Shown: positions 22,401-30,800, numbered from the stretch's first letter. The stretch: 64,000 nucleotides of DNA from Fragum whitleyi (GCA_948146395.1 OX411555.1:40947225-41011224); one strand, 5' to 3'. Numbers and translations: made by a program. The notes: generated by a model not told the origin, from the letters alone.

Positions 22401-24522
22401 CAAATTATTACAGTTCCAAGGAAATAAACCTGAAATATTCAAAGTTAAAGGCTCCTAAGATAATTTTCCTTAAAACATGCATTTGAAGTCTAAATGGTAT
22501 AAAAGCTACTTCAATGAAGTTCTACCTACTAGGATCAAGATAAGATGAAGATCAGCAAGAGATTAATAAGTGTGTCCTCTCCAGTGAGGGGAAAAGCATG
22601 CAAGCATTGTGTGGTTAAAAATACCTAGTATGAACAACTCACTCAAAACTCTCACTTTCCACACATTTATAGATGACTACAGCAGCATAATAAATGACAC
22701 AGGTATGAAACAGTGAACATTTCATCCTGGCTACAAATACACCCTTTAGCCTAATGTACATAAGTAGTGCTCTTTTTTAGCCTCAAACCAAAGGTTTTGA
22801 CAAAAAAAAAATCTATTTTGACCTTCATGAATTTCCTGCAAGGCCTTGGTTATTATGGAAGAAGTTAAGTCATAAAGTCCTCTAGCTGTTGGCAGTGGCT
22901 ATGCTAACAAGGAGCATGTTCCTCTGTTTGATTGCTTTGGGAAGAAGGAGTGGCGTGAACATCTGTACCGCTGGATTTCTTTTTCAGTGGATTAATATCC
23001 TCTAGTACTGATGGCTGTGGATTGTCAGAAAGTAGTCCTCAGGTCTAGGCCATGTATGATTCTGAAGACAATCACTATAGCTTGGCATTTGTGCGCAGAT
23101 CTGGATGGGCTGCTGAGCTTAGATAAAATTTCATTGAGCTTGAGCTGCTGCTTGATCAGTAATCTAAGTGACCACAATGGGCTGCATGTAAAACAGGTAA
23201 ATTTACATCAGTAAAATACAGCAAAAGGGAGTTTAAGTAGAGCACTGCAAATAACTATGTTAGCACTTCCATTTAGTGCTTTTTGAGAAGTTAAATATCT
23301 TTATGCCGAAGTATTTTTAGCTCACCTGAGCACGAAGTGCTCAAGGTGAGCTACTGTGTCGGGCTTCCAGCATCCAGCGTCCAGTTGTCCGGTCTTCCGT
23401 CAACATCTTGTGTGCACTCTAGAGGTCACATTTTTGGCCCTAATGTCTTGAAACTTTGTAAGAATATTTGTCTTCATCAAATCTCAGTCAAATTCGAAAT
23501 TGGGTCAAGTGGGTCAAAAATGGGGTCAAGGGGTCAAATATTAGAAAAACCTTGTGTGCACTCTAGAGGCAATATTTTTGGTCCAAATGTCTTGAAACTT
23601 GGTCAGAATGTTTGTCTCCATCAATTCTCTGTCAAGTTCGAAATTGGGTCAAGTGGGGTCAAAAATGGGATCAAGGGCTCAAATCTTAGAAAAACCTTGT
23701 GTACACTTTAGAGGCCATATCTTTGGACCAAAAGTCTTGAAACTTGGTCAGAATGGTTATCTGCATCAAATCTCAGTCAATTTCGAAATTGGGTCAAGTG
23801 GGGTCTAAAATGGGGTCAAAGGGTAAAATCTTAAAAAAAACCTTATGAGCTCTCTAGAGGTCACATTTTTGGCTAAAATAACTTGAAACTTGGTCAGAAT
23901 GTTTGTCTCCATCAAATCTCAGTCAAGTTTGAAATTGGATCTAGTGGGGTTAAAAATGGGGTCAAGGGGTCAAATCTTAAAAAATCCTTATTTATTCAAA
24001 TATCTTGAAACTTGATCAGAATGTTTGTGTGAAACCTAGGTCAAGTTTGAAATTGTCTTGAAATCTTACACAAGTTTGATAGAGGGTCAAAAACTTTTTT
24101 TAGTACTTTAGTGGCAACATATTTAACTGAGATGTTTACTTCTTGAAATCTGACTTTTGTTAAGCCATGCATCAGGTGAGCGCTTTTGGGCCAATTGCCC
24201 TCTTGTTTTTAATTTAGGCAGGGTTGATAATTATCATTGCATTTATCTCTTATTGCAGAGCAGTATTGATCTACTTTGCAATAGGATAAGCAATGCAGTC
24301 GGGTTCCAGGCTACTTGGGTCTTTAGTCACTATGTCCATTTGACTCTCAGTCTTCTTCTCTTACTGCCTATACAGACATAAATTTACAGAATGAAGCTGA
24401 CCTGATCCAATTACTACTGCATCGTATTGTGATTTCAGTGTATTTTCATTGATTCCTGAAGTCGAGTAACTTCTGTGAAGCCAAAATATTGAACGTGGTA
24501 GTCTTCTTTTTAAACTTGACAT
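1259..24522 (-). CDS. PYROXD2: PYROXD2 gene (exons 1-9; C-terminal part outside window)
   Basis: Pyridine nucleotide-disulfide oxidoreductase domain-containing protein 2, a mitochondrial FAD/NAD(P)-binding amine-oxidase-like flavoprotein. Nine exons: 24402-24522, 22106-22125, 15411-15504, 13219-13292, 11560-11718, 10185-10341, 9404-9465, 8409-8506, 1259-1400. They total 927 nt, exactly 309 codons, with every splice phase matching and GT-AG junctions. Seen: an Arg-rich N-terminus with few acidic residues ([11 protein letters not shown]), suited to a mitochondrial presequence; the dinucleotide-binding stretch [73 protein letters not shown]; and YVLLHHVMG. These match the vertebrate protein closely. 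The family is about 580 residues, so roughly 270 C-terminal residues should lie left of base 1. Introns are full of mobile elements, including an LTR retrotransposon in intron 8. The gene is head to head with ATP6V0E. Identification is firm; exact physiological substrate is not known from sequence. Confidence 0.93.
1489..2045 (-). repeat. 3' LTR (left copy)
   Basis: About 557 bp, matching 7336-7895 almost throughout. On the element strand it begins TGTTATATTATATAAAC right after the polypurine tract. A TATAAATAA-like box lies near that start and an AATAAA-like signal lies near the far end (around 1550). The outer end reads TATCACG where the other LTR has TGTTACG, so its terminal dinucleotide is mutated. 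Differences from the other LTR are a handful of substitutions and small indels, the largest near 2000-2012. Confidence 0.9.
2046..2056 (-). promoter_or_regulatory. Polypurine tract
   Basis: Minus-strand AAGGGGGAAAG immediately before the TGTT that opens the 3' LTR; this is the expected plus-strand primer position. Confidence 0.85.
2320..5986 (-). pseudogene. pol of the LTR element: zinc knuckle, protease, integrase, RT, RNase H; frameshifted
   Basis: Long open frame 5986-3191 (931 codons). CCHC knuckle with C34, C37, H42, C47. Aspartic protease DTGAS at 120-124. Integrase HHCC zinc-binding residues H373, H380, C410, C413. Integrase catalytic D444, D503, E539, with 35 residues between the last two. 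GPY module at 678-680 followed by [10 protein letters not shown] begins near residue 815, with the motif A aspartate at 902 (KFDLLKGFW). The frame breaks near 3205-3190. The IDD catalytic box is readable at 3120-3112 in a different frame, and this runs on to the RNase H region ([22 protein letters not shown]), ending DALSRV at 2320. So integrase precedes RT, and RNase H is the last domain. At least two breaks lie between 3210 and 3120. Confidence 0.85.
6119..7137 (-). pseudogene. gag of the LTR element (coiled-coil plus SCAN-like capsid), broken
   Basis: The likely start codon is at 7137-7135. An in-frame TAG at 7065-7063 follows after about 24 codons, and the frame then stays open to about 6193. 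The readable part has a long Glu/Arg/Lys-rich heptad-like coiled coil (roughly the first 40-145 residues after the stop). A helical region follows with [26 protein letters not shown] and [13 protein letters not shown]. That region resembles Gmr1-type gag, from which the vertebrate SCAN domain is thought to derive. A single-base frameshift near 6215-6225 and a second stop at 6121-6119 separate it from the zinc-knuckle region. No restored protein is given. Confidence 0.75.
7315..7332 (-). promoter_or_regulatory. Primer-binding site, tRNA-Pro type
   Basis: On the minus strand, three bases inside the 5' LTR end, the sequence TGGGGGCTCGTCCGGGAT is complementary to the 3' end of tRNA-Pro, the same primer site as in murine leukaemia virus-type retroviruses. 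Confidence 0.85.
7336..7895 (-). repeat. 5' LTR (right copy)
   Basis: About 560 bp. Bounded on the plus strand by TGTTACGTGCC and TATATAACA, so it keeps the TG...CA termini. By eye it differs from the left LTR at roughly seven substitutions plus short indels, which implies a fairly recent insertion relative to the heavy decay of other repeats here. Confidence 0.9.
7896..8408. other. PYROXD2: PYROXD2 intron 8 remainder
   Basis: AT-rich intron between the LTR element and exon 8. I see no coding signal, tandem array or inverted repeat here. Confidence 0.6.
8409..8506 (-). CDS. PYROXD2: PYROXD2 exon 8
   Basis: Acceptor tttccag/ATTTTAG, donor GTGG/gtaag. 98 nt encode [20 protein letters not shown] then [12 protein letters not shown] and two bases of Gly. 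Nearly identical to the vertebrate block, which makes this the single strongest identifying exon. Confidence 0.95.
9404..9465 (-). CDS. PYROXD2: PYROXD2 exon 7
   Basis: Acceptor ttttcag/TTAGC, donor CACAG/gtaggt. 62 nt encode (F)[20 protein letters not shown]; the family has the equivalent FYELLTAP segment before the [16 protein letters not shown] block. Confidence 0.88.
9640..10015. mobile_element. MITE-like repeat with 'ggactcc' words and internal hairpin
   Basis: Opens with agggttctacgctaaggg and ends near agttagtgtcaaccactg. The interior repeats ggactcctt / aaggagtc in both orientations and has a hairpin of gaagaaattgc/gcaatttcttc at 9865-9890. Related text occurs at 42970-43090 and 55815-56095 (gggtttgacactaac ... 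agactcccctta). Boundaries are approximate. Confidence 0.5.
10185..10341 (-). CDS. PYROXD2: PYROXD2 exon 6
   Basis: Acceptor atttcag/AAATTTCC, donor TCTT/gtaagtag. 157 nt, starting [20 protein letters not shown]. This corresponds to the family segment after DAQ (FPKYE...AIDPLLD). A hAT-like MITE starts 160 bp upstream in the preceding intron. Confidence 0.9.
10502..11035. mobile_element. hAT-type MITE with 8-bp target-site duplication
   Basis: Ends TAGGGGTG and CACCCCTT. Flanked on both sides by the identical 8-mer TATATTAC (10494-10501 and 11036-11043). The 534-bp body is full of atcgcaatag / ctattgcgat words in both orientations and has no transposase frame. An 8-bp duplication and (T/C)AGGG ends are typical of hAT elements. 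It sits in PYROXD2 intron 5. Confidence 0.82.
11560..11718 (-). CDS. PYROXD2: PYROXD2 exon 5
   Basis: Acceptor gtacag/AAATATGG, donor CTCAG/gtatac. 159 nt, 53 codons, beginning [20 protein letters not shown] and ending IAQFS-like [11 protein letters not shown]. Both ends match the family. Phase 0 on both sides. Confidence 0.92.
12485..12802. mobile_element. Foldback element with iterated inverted ends (GTCAACTC-GTACCC type)
   Basis: The left end carries four related words (gtcaacttgtaccc, gtcaacttgttctc, gtcaactcataccc, gtcaactcgtatcc). The right end carries the reverse complements (ggtatgagatgac, ggtatgagttgcc, gggtatgagttgac). The unique AT-rich middle (about 12600-12750) has no coding signal. 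It lies in PYROXD2 intron 4. It shares the terminal GTCAACTC word with the larger element at 49979-52372. Confidence 0.65.
12888..12960. mobile_element. GACGATT-type palindromic MITE
   Basis: Imperfect palindrome: ggaattctgccatgcagc at the left, gcaaggcagaatc at the right, around a core of attgtcttctaaagacgatt. Related cores lie near 14523, 19670, 31396 and 57476. Confidence 0.55.
13219..13292 (-). CDS. PYROXD2: PYROXD2 exon 4
   Basis: Acceptor ttaaag/GTTTC, donor AAAG/gtaag. 74 nt encode [18 protein letters not shown] and YKDLELK, matching the family (SRASYLLSLLRPQIY). Phase 1 in, phase 0 out. Confidence 0.92.
13471..13551. mobile_element. GGCTCAG-type palindromic MITE
   Basis: gcctagtgtaaaacagttat at the left pairs with ataactgtttaac...actgagcc at the right around the hairpin aactcccta...tagggagtt. 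Near-complete palindrome of about 80 bp in PYROXD2 intron 3, 180 bp from exon 4. Confidence 0.65.
13661..14480. mobile_element. pogo/Tc1-like non-autonomous element with TA duplication
   Basis: Inverted ends CAGTAAAATCTCAGTCGTTC and GAACTACCGAGATTTTACTG, with TA on both sides (13659-13660, 14481-14482). 820 bp. No transposase frame survives. Repeated ggttcgtag words follow the left end. CAGT termini with TA duplication fit the pogo/Tigger branch of Tc1-mariner. Confidence 0.8.
14523..14583. mobile_element. GACGATT-type palindromic MITE
   Basis: gttaaaactca...gaatcgtctca / tgagacgattc...tgagttttaac, a nearly perfect hairpin with arms of about 28 bp. Confidence 0.65.
14930..15255. repeat. Tandem repeat, three copies of about 105-115 bp
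   Basis: The phrase aagttctttntctatctttgggagcc, followed by ttttttattcacaaatg and tttgattgatt, recurs at about 14929, 15029 and 15143. Located in PYROXD2 intron 3. No coding potential. Confidence 0.75.
15411..15504 (-). CDS. PYROXD2: PYROXD2 exon 3
   Basis: Acceptor gaaatag/GCTGCT, donor CCAG/gtttga. 94 nt encode [17 protein letters not shown] and [14 protein letters not shown] plus the first base of Gly. This is the beta2 strand of the dinucleotide-binding fold (acidic end at LER) followed by the highly conserved GGAAVTEE segment. Confidence 0.92.
15530..15850. repeat. Inverted 'gcaaaacggttgtaactca' repeat
   Basis: gcgcaaaacggttgtaactcac at 15620 and its inverse, gagctacaaccgttttgcatg at 15813, bracket AT-rich DNA. 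A second inner copy (aaaaggttgtaactcatgag) lies at 15797. Looks like an old foldback MITE related to the GGCTCAG family; ends not resolved. Confidence 0.45.
16848..17034 (+). mobile_element. 5'-truncated tRNA-derived SINE
   Basis: Matches the body of the full-length SINE at 61474-61752 from ttgtctctcaccaatgggtt through gctccagccgccgcgatata to the (aatc)n tail. The tRNA-like head is missing. In PYROXD2 intron 2. Confidence 0.75.
17341..17560. mobile_element. Fragment of a 'GCCCCTCTTGGAAGAAGAAGGG' repeat with GTCAGTCAG microsatellite
   Basis: Opens attacgcccctcttggaag, a short terminal palindrome, then cagtcagcaagaaggtcagtcagtccgtc, then the 'atgaaactaataaatttg' phrase typical of the tandem-core elements. 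A sister copy is at 61063-61340. Open frames across it are incidental. Confidence 0.5.
17700..17900. mobile_element. 'ACTTGTCC' MITE fragment
   Basis: Contains acctgtggacaagtaca and cacttgtccatggacaagta, matching parts of the elements at 32465-32820, 57573-57919, 30620-31080 and 63300-63480. Confidence 0.5.
17900..19355. other. PYROXD2: PYROXD2 intron 2, mostly featureless
   Basis: AT-rich. A fragment of the TTAAGCGACC MITE is present at about 18985-19050. Nothing else recognisable; short open frames have no conserved features. Confidence 0.5.
19356..20985. mobile_element. Tandem-core (pearl/HINE-like) element ending in GGCCAGTGGAGC palindrome
   Basis: Starts near acacaagaggcccaagaggg and ends with the palindrome gctggccttcggccagtggagc (20950-20982). 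Core: about six copies of a ~155-bp unit (starts near 19997, 20151, 20307, 20464, 20617, 20771), each with agaagagggtcac, acattctggtaaagtttcat and ggttcaggaggagatgtcg. A CGCACG/ACGG microsatellite follows at 20872-20935. A separate MITE is inserted at 19526-19873. Tandem core plus ACGG microsatellite plus palindromic end is the layout of bivalve 'pearl' elements, regarded as Helitron derivatives. Confidence 0.7.
19526..19873. mobile_element. TTAAGCGACC MITE with TA duplication, carrying a nested hairpin
   Basis: Ends CAGTAAAACTTGTGTTAAGC and the inverse GCTCGAGCAATATCGACTG, with TA at 19524-19525 and 19874-19875. Subterminal gcgaccac/gtggtcgc words recur. A GACGATT palindrome (about 19670-19735, arms attagaatcgtc/gacgattctaat) is nested inside. 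Confidence 0.72.
20986..22105. other. PYROXD2: PYROXD2 intron 2, 5' part
   Basis: Contains a gtttgaccctcaaaccagg / ttttgacccc repeat fragment (about 21140-21295) and two oppositely oriented copies of tctttcacagatt(tt) (21390, 21915) bracketing AT-rich DNA, perhaps an old MITE. No gene seen. Confidence 0.4.
22106..22125 (-). CDS. PYROXD2: PYROXD2 exon 2 (20-nt microexon)
   Basis: Acceptor cttcag/GTCAC and donor GTGTCT/gtatgt bound just 20 nt. It adds two bases to complete Gly, then HNGLVS. Exon 3 then continues with AAYLQ, restoring the family sequence GxGHNGLVxAAYLQ without gap. Skipping it would remove the core of the FAD-binding loop and shift the frame. Confidence 0.88.
22126..23319. other. 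PYROXD2: PYROXD2 intron 1, 3' part
   Basis: AT-rich with a short tttgaccttcatg repeat fragment at 22790-22840. No coding or structured repeat recognised. Confidence 0.5.
23320..24212. mobile_element. Tandem-core element opening with the AGCTCACCTGAGC hairpin
   Basis: Begins ttagctcacctgagcacgaa, pairing with tgctcaaggtgagcta, and closes near catcaggtgagcgcttttgg...ccctcttg. The core is four to five copies of a ~145-bp unit containing cttgaaacttggtcagaatg, aaattgggtcaag and cactctagaggc. Open frames through it simply follow the repeat. In PYROXD2 intron 1. Confidence 0.72.
24402..24522 (-). CDS. PYROXD2: PYROXD2 exon 1 (start, presequence, first half of Rossmann motif)
   Basis: ATG at 24522-24520. 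121 nt encode 40 codons plus one base, ending at donor GGATCAG/gtcagc. The first 20 residues have several Arg and Lys and no Asp or Glu, as in mitochondrial presequences. The exon closes inside the GxGxxG-type loop (YDAVVIGSG), whose last Gly is completed by exon 2. A more distal start is not needed to explain the conserved region. Confidence 0.9.
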
Positions 24523-24744
24523 TTTTATGCTAGGACGATTCGTCTACCATTTTGTTATCATGTGATCAAAACATTACTGGTTCTTCTAATTTTGGGAATG
24601 AACATATGAAACCGGCAACCAGCAAAAGTTACCGGAAGTCTATGTTATCTGACGCTCTTTGAAATTTTATACCAGCAAGCGTCTAATGAAAAATTCAAGA
24701 TCACATGATTTTGTTTTATTTCCTGTTTCTTGACAAACAAGAAA
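24523..24744. promoter_or_regulatory. Bidirectional PYROXD2 / ATP6V0E promoter
   Basis: Only 222 bp separate the two start codons. Seen: TCATGTGA at 24558-24565 and its reverse complement TCACATGA at 24701-24708, lying 36 and 37 bp from the PYROXD2 and ATP6V0E ATGs respectively. ACCGGAAGT, a consensus ETS site, lies near the middle at 24631-24639. No TATA box is placed correctly for either gene. TCATGTGA is the M-box bound by MiT/TFE factors, which are known to drive V-ATPase genes in vertebrates. Site function here is inference. Confidence 0.7.
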
Positions 24745-24854
24745 ATGAGTCGATCAGACACAGCATTTGCTGTAATAACAGCGTTTTGGGCATTCATTGG
24801 TGTAATATGTCCGATTCTTGTACAATTCTTTATGGGCAAATCTCCAAATAAAGG
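24745..24854 (+). CDS. ATP6V0E: ATP6V0E exon 1
   Basis: ATG at 24745; 36 codons plus two bases, donor AAAGG/gtaag. Encodes MSRSDTAFAVITAFWAFIGV then ICPILVQFFMGKSPNK(G), the first membrane span and the conserved Pro-Asn-Lys/Arg-Gly turn. Confidence 0.9.
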
Positions 24855-27800
24855 GTAAGTTCAACTATAGATGATTATTCATTACTAAAATTGCTCAAAC
24901 CCTATATGTCAAATTGTTTAAGGACAGACAAAGTGGATTCAACCCTATACCTAGATCTATATTGTACCTCTTGCCGTCATATTTTGACATTGAGTAACAC
25001 AAAATCAACAATAACTAGATTGAAACTGGATATATCCTTATTTGATACTGAAACCCAAAAGAACTTGACTATAATTGGACTATTGGACTTCAATGTCTTG
25101 AGAATAAAAAGAAAGATAGAAAAGTTAGAAAGTAGTAAGTTCACAGAAAGACAATAGAAAGTATTACCATTCTCACCATTTCAACTTAAGCCAATCTGGT
25201 TATCATAAATTGCAAATGGTTCGTTTGTGAGCTGGCACACTAACAAATTCATTGTCTATGGGATCAATATTCATTGCTTTACATTGAATAGATTGAAGAA
25301 GCAGCTCCACATATGACAAAACAGTGCAAATTGTTTGCAAGTACACATGCTAAACAGGATATAATTTGCAAACAGTTTGCAGTTTTTGTCATCCTGAATG
25401 CAGGGCTGGTCAGTACTCAGTAGCGGTTTTGCTGTGTGTGCTTAGTCATGAACTAATACCATTCGGAACACCACTCGGCCAATCTCACGATCAACTTCGG
25501 ATGCATTCAGAACACCACTCGGCCAATCTCACAATCAACCTCAGATGTACATAGACAGACTATTTTCAAAAATTAAGGGAAAACCTTGGAAAAACTCGAT
25601 GACGTCAGTTATAATGGCGTTAGCCCTCGAAACTTTGAGTGAAAACATTCGACGTCGCCAACCTGTTTAAGTCACTGACGTGAAACAGTGTTCCCAAAAA
25701 CCCTCAAATGGGGGTGATTTACCCCCAAATTGAATCTTATACCCCTTATTTTTGCAAGCAGCCTTCTTTGTTTCATATAGAGGGGGTACATGCATGCTGT
25801 AAAATATCCATTTTTACCCCCAGATTGATGCAGCAGTGGGAACACTGGTGAAACTATCCTATCCTTATATAAATATCATTAGATTCTGAAATAACGGCTG
25901 AAAAATCTTAATTTTTGAGAATGAATCGTCATTCTCAAAAATTAAGATTTTTCAGCCGTTATTTACTGTAAGAGATATAAATCTACAGTGCTATTTTTTT
26001 TTACACTGTTTCCGCCTAACAAAATGCACGATTTTGTTACATACCCATCCGCCATACATACATCCAAGGTCTGTTGCAGTTTACGGAAATGGCCGAGTGA
26101 TGTTCCGAATGGAACTCATACCTCAGTCAGAGCTACAGATTGAGGGAGGTATTAGATTTAAGATCAAAGTTACTTAAAAATTATAGCACAAATCCTAAGC
26201 TGATGGTACTCTTTAGTGTCTGTTTAGACAATTCAAATGAGTACCCACAGCATAAGGTTTCATTCAAAAATAAAGGATTAGGACTGGCTTTACCCCCTCT
26301 TGTCTATACCCCTGTAAGTTCATGAAAAAGTCTCTTTAAATACTAAACACAGTCATGTGATCAGCTGTCGATATCAGACTACATTATTGCAACTAATGAA
26401 AGTACAGCAGGGATAATTCTGGATCAGAGTATCATGTGCCAAAATATCTTATGTAACAAAATCTAATAAGAAATTAAGAAATTGTAGCAAGAAATTTTAC
26501 CAAATCTTTCACTAAATTACAATTTTTCTCCCATCTAGCAAGTTTCAATGAGATTTCTGGCAGAAAAATGAGAGACTCTCAATATCTCACCCCAAAATGA
26601 CCCCTCGTCCTGGGCTCTTAAGCCTGTAAAGTATTAAATGTGTGAAAACTGTTAAGCTTTCAACTTGCTTGTAGACAAATAAATAATACTTCTTCAGCCA
26701 TTTTAGCTATATTTATCTAGACTAGTTTACATCACTAAGATAACATGACCCTGTAATGAACAGTGAACAGTGGAACTTTTGTCGGGTAAACCTGCACAGT
26801 AGTAAAAAACATTGCTGAACACATGATGCATGTAAACAGCACTCAGGGCTCGTGTTTGACCCTTAAACCAGGGTTTTGACCCTCAAAAATCTGCAAATAT
26901 CTTTATTTGACCCATAAAAAATATCCCAAGGGGTCAAAATTTCAACGAATGATCCTATATTCTATCTTAAGTTTTACAAATTAATTGTTTACTTCATGTC
27001 TATACAAGAAAAAGTGAATTGATTCTCTAATTTGTAAGATTAACTGATTATACTCATGATTTGCTCTGTTTTGACCCCTTTGACATCATTTTTGACACCC
27101 CCCTCCCCCCAATTTCATGGTTAAGGAGTTAATGACTCTTTATTTTCTAACACTAACACACACCCTGAGTACTCTAGTTATTTTCAGTTCAAGCAACTGA
27201 AGCACCCAAACACAGATTCTTGGTATTTTCATGACAGTACTAACACAACAGCCTTTCCTATCCTCCTGCTACTCAGCACACTCCATAAAGGATCTTCAAC
27301 CAATTTTTGGCTCCACTGGACAAAGTCGAGTGTGGCTAGTGTCAGTCTGGAGTGTGTCTGTGCTTCCATTAACCTTTTCTTTTGCCATCTTCTTTACTGA
27401 AACTACCAGGCAGAATTTAATCAAATTTCACAGGAATGATCCTTGGAACATGCTCTTTCAGATTTCTTGGTTAAATTGTGATCAAGCTTATTAGCTTGGG
27501 TGCTATGGGCTGTTGTGTCATCTTTGAATGGTCCCATATGATGAGATACTTAGAAAAAAATTCTTGGACACTTCTGGTCAAAATTCTAATAAATTTCACA
27601 GAATTGATGGTTATAGGACATGGTCTTTCAGATTCTTCATTGAATTATGATCAAATTTATTACATGGGCTCTGAGGGCTGTTGTTTCACTGAAAAATGGT
27701 CCTATGATGAATTGTAAAAAAATCTTCTTCTCTGAAACTAGTGTTCTAAACGCAATAAAACTTCATAGGAATGATGCTTAGGACATGTTCTCTCAGATGT

Positions 27801-30800
27801 CTTAGTTAATTTCTGATCTGGTTAACGACATGGGCTGTCATGTCGCCTAAAATGGTGTCAATAGATGAAAAATAAAAAAATCTTCCCCTCTGAAACGTCA
27901 GGTCAAAATTCAAAACTTCACAGGAATGATGCTTAGGACATACTCTTTCAGATTTTTAGCTCACCTGAGCACAAGGTGCTCAAGGGGAGCTATATGGATC
28001 ACCCTGAGTCCGTTGTCTTTCGTGCATCTTCCATCGTGCGTCATCCGTCTTCAACAATTAAGAAAAACTTCTTATTCTCCTGAACCATTGGGGCGATTTC
28101 AATGATACTGGGCCAGAATGTTCCTTGGGTGACCCTCTTTAAAATGTTCACAAAATTCTGATTGGCCCATAAATATGGGCATGGCAGGGCGTGGCATTTA
28201 TTCTTTTTAAAATCTTTGAAGGACTTCGCCTCCTGAACCACTGGGCCAATTTCAATGAAACTTTACCAGAATGTTTCTTGGCTGACCCTTTTCAAAAATT
28301 GTTCGGGAAATTGTGATTGGCCAATAAATATGGGTGTGGCAGGGTGGGGTTATTTTGAGCCCAAAATCTTTGAACAACATCTCCTCCTGTACCACTGGGT
28401 TGATTTCAATGTTACTTTACCAGAATGTTCCTTGGATGACTGTAACAGTTTACAAAACTTGTTTGTGAAATTTTGATTGGCTCATGAATATGGGCGTGGC
28501 AGGGTGGGGCTTATTTGAGCCTCAGATTGCTTAGTAGAACTTTCCCATATGATGAAATACCAGTATAAAGAAAACCTCTGTATCTACTGGTCAGAATTCA
28601 CAAGAATGTTCCATAGGACATGCTCTATCTGCTTTCTTAATTTCTTGGTGATATGATGCTGTCTCATGGAAAAAGGGGCTTTTGGGATGCAACATATCTT
28701 GTTAATGCAACTTGTACAAAAATTGACAGTTTTTAGCTCCACTGGCTGAAAGCCACTGGGGCTATTGTCATGGCGTTGTGTCCGTCGTGCGTCCGTCCGT
28801 CCGTGCGTCCGTGCGTCTGTGCGTCCGGTCGTAAACTTTTTCTTTAAACATCTTCTCCTCAGAAACTACTGGATGGATTTCAACCAAACTTCACAGAAAT
28901 GATCCTTGGGTGACCCTCTTTCAAATTTGTTCAAGAAATTTTGATCCAATGAAAAACATGGATTTAATGGGCGTGGCTAATTTCTAAATATGGTAAAAAG
29001 TGACTTTTCTCAGGATCTAATTGATGGATACCAATAAAATTTTACATGACTGATCCTTGGGTGACCCTTAATCAGTCTACCAAAAATTATTTTTATCAGA
29101 TGAAAAATATGCATTTTATGGGCGGAGGTCATTTCTCTATATGTTATATAGTGGAAACTTTGAAAATCATTTTCTCTGAAACTAATTGATAGATATCAAC
29201 CAAATTTTACATGATTGATCCTTGGATGACCCTTTATCAGTCTACCAAAAATTATTGTGATTGAATGAAAAATGTGTATTTTATTGGCGGAGGTCATTTC
29301 TCTATTTGTTATATAGTGACAACTTTGAAAATCATTTTCTCAGAATGTAAGTGATGGAAATCAACCAAATTTCACTGGAATGATCCTTGAGTGATTCTTT
29401 ATCAGTCTACCAAAAATTATTGTGATCGAATGAAAAATGTGTATTTTATTGGCGGAGGTCATTTCTCTATTTGTTATATAGTGGAAACTTTGAAAATCAT
29501 TTTCTCAGAATGTAAGAGATGGAAATCAACCAAATTTCACAGGAATGATCCTTGAGTGATTCTTTATCAGTCTATTAAAAATTTATGTGCTCGGATGAAA
29601 AATATGTATTTTATGGGCGGAGGGCATTTCTCTCTATGTTATATATTGGAAACTTTGAAAATCATTTTCTCAGAATGTAATTGATGGATATCAATCAAAC
29701 TTCATAAGTATGATCCTTGGGTGAACCATTATCATGCAGCCAAAAATTATCGTGATCCGATGAAAATTATGTCTTTTATTGGCGGAGGTCATTTCTCTAT
29801 ATGTTATAAAAGTGGAAACTTTGAAAATCATTTCAACATAAATAGAACCCAAAATATCTAATAAATCTAGTCAAAACTTTGATTACAAGAATTTCAAGCC
29901 TGTGGAGCGACTCAAGCCATTCATGGCTTTCTAGTTTGTGAAATAAAATGTTGCCGAACATTTGACTATGAGCATATTAAAGCTGCTTGGAAATATTATT
30001 CCATGTCAAAGAAACTGGGTCTTTCTTATAAATTGAAGATTATCTGCTTACAAAAAGATGATATCGTAGCTTAATACTTTGAATGCAATTTTGTGTTGAA
30101 TATTTGTAATCTGCCAGGCATGAAATGGCAGTGTAACAATATTGGCCCTGTTGCGACTCTTGTTTACTTATACAATATTTTGAAAAAAAGTCAATAGGAT
30201 TTTCTTCTTTTCCCTCATTGCTTTTCTTCCCTATGAGTTGATATGTTCTCCAAACCATTTTCAAGCTTCATGAAATACCCAAATTTATTACACTACAGTG
30301 GGTTTGGTAAACTTTAGATTTTTGTATCAGACTCACTTTACTAAATTGGAAATATGTAATACGTACTTGGTGTTTTGTATGAGAAAAAATATCTAACAAG
30401 GTTGGGAGAATTGATCATTGTCGAGGCTCTGCTGAGACAATTATCAATTCTCACAACTGAGTTAGATATTTTTGTCATACAATACAATAAGTATGTATTA
30501 TATTTATCTTGTAACCTCTATTTGCTTAGTTTTCCCGGATATTTTTAACAGAAATACTTAATTGTCTGGTATTAATTTAATCAATGCATATATATATACT
30601 GGTACATAAAAACTCACCCATGGGTGTGGAAATACAAAATTTCCAAACTTGTCCTCGTACAAGTTGACAGTAAGATTTCACTTGTTTTGCTTTGAGATTA
30701 AGTTGCCCAAATTTGAAGAACCTCTCCTTCTTTCAAATCAGAATCATTTAACTATAGAAAAAATATTTAAACCCTACCATTACTTGATGTTTTGCTAAAA

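Noticed and set aside
23337..23808. Two overlapping open frames of 124 and 69 codons with repeated protein motifs
   Set aside because: They translate the ~145-bp tandem core of a mobile element; the repetition is at the DNA level and continues across stops.
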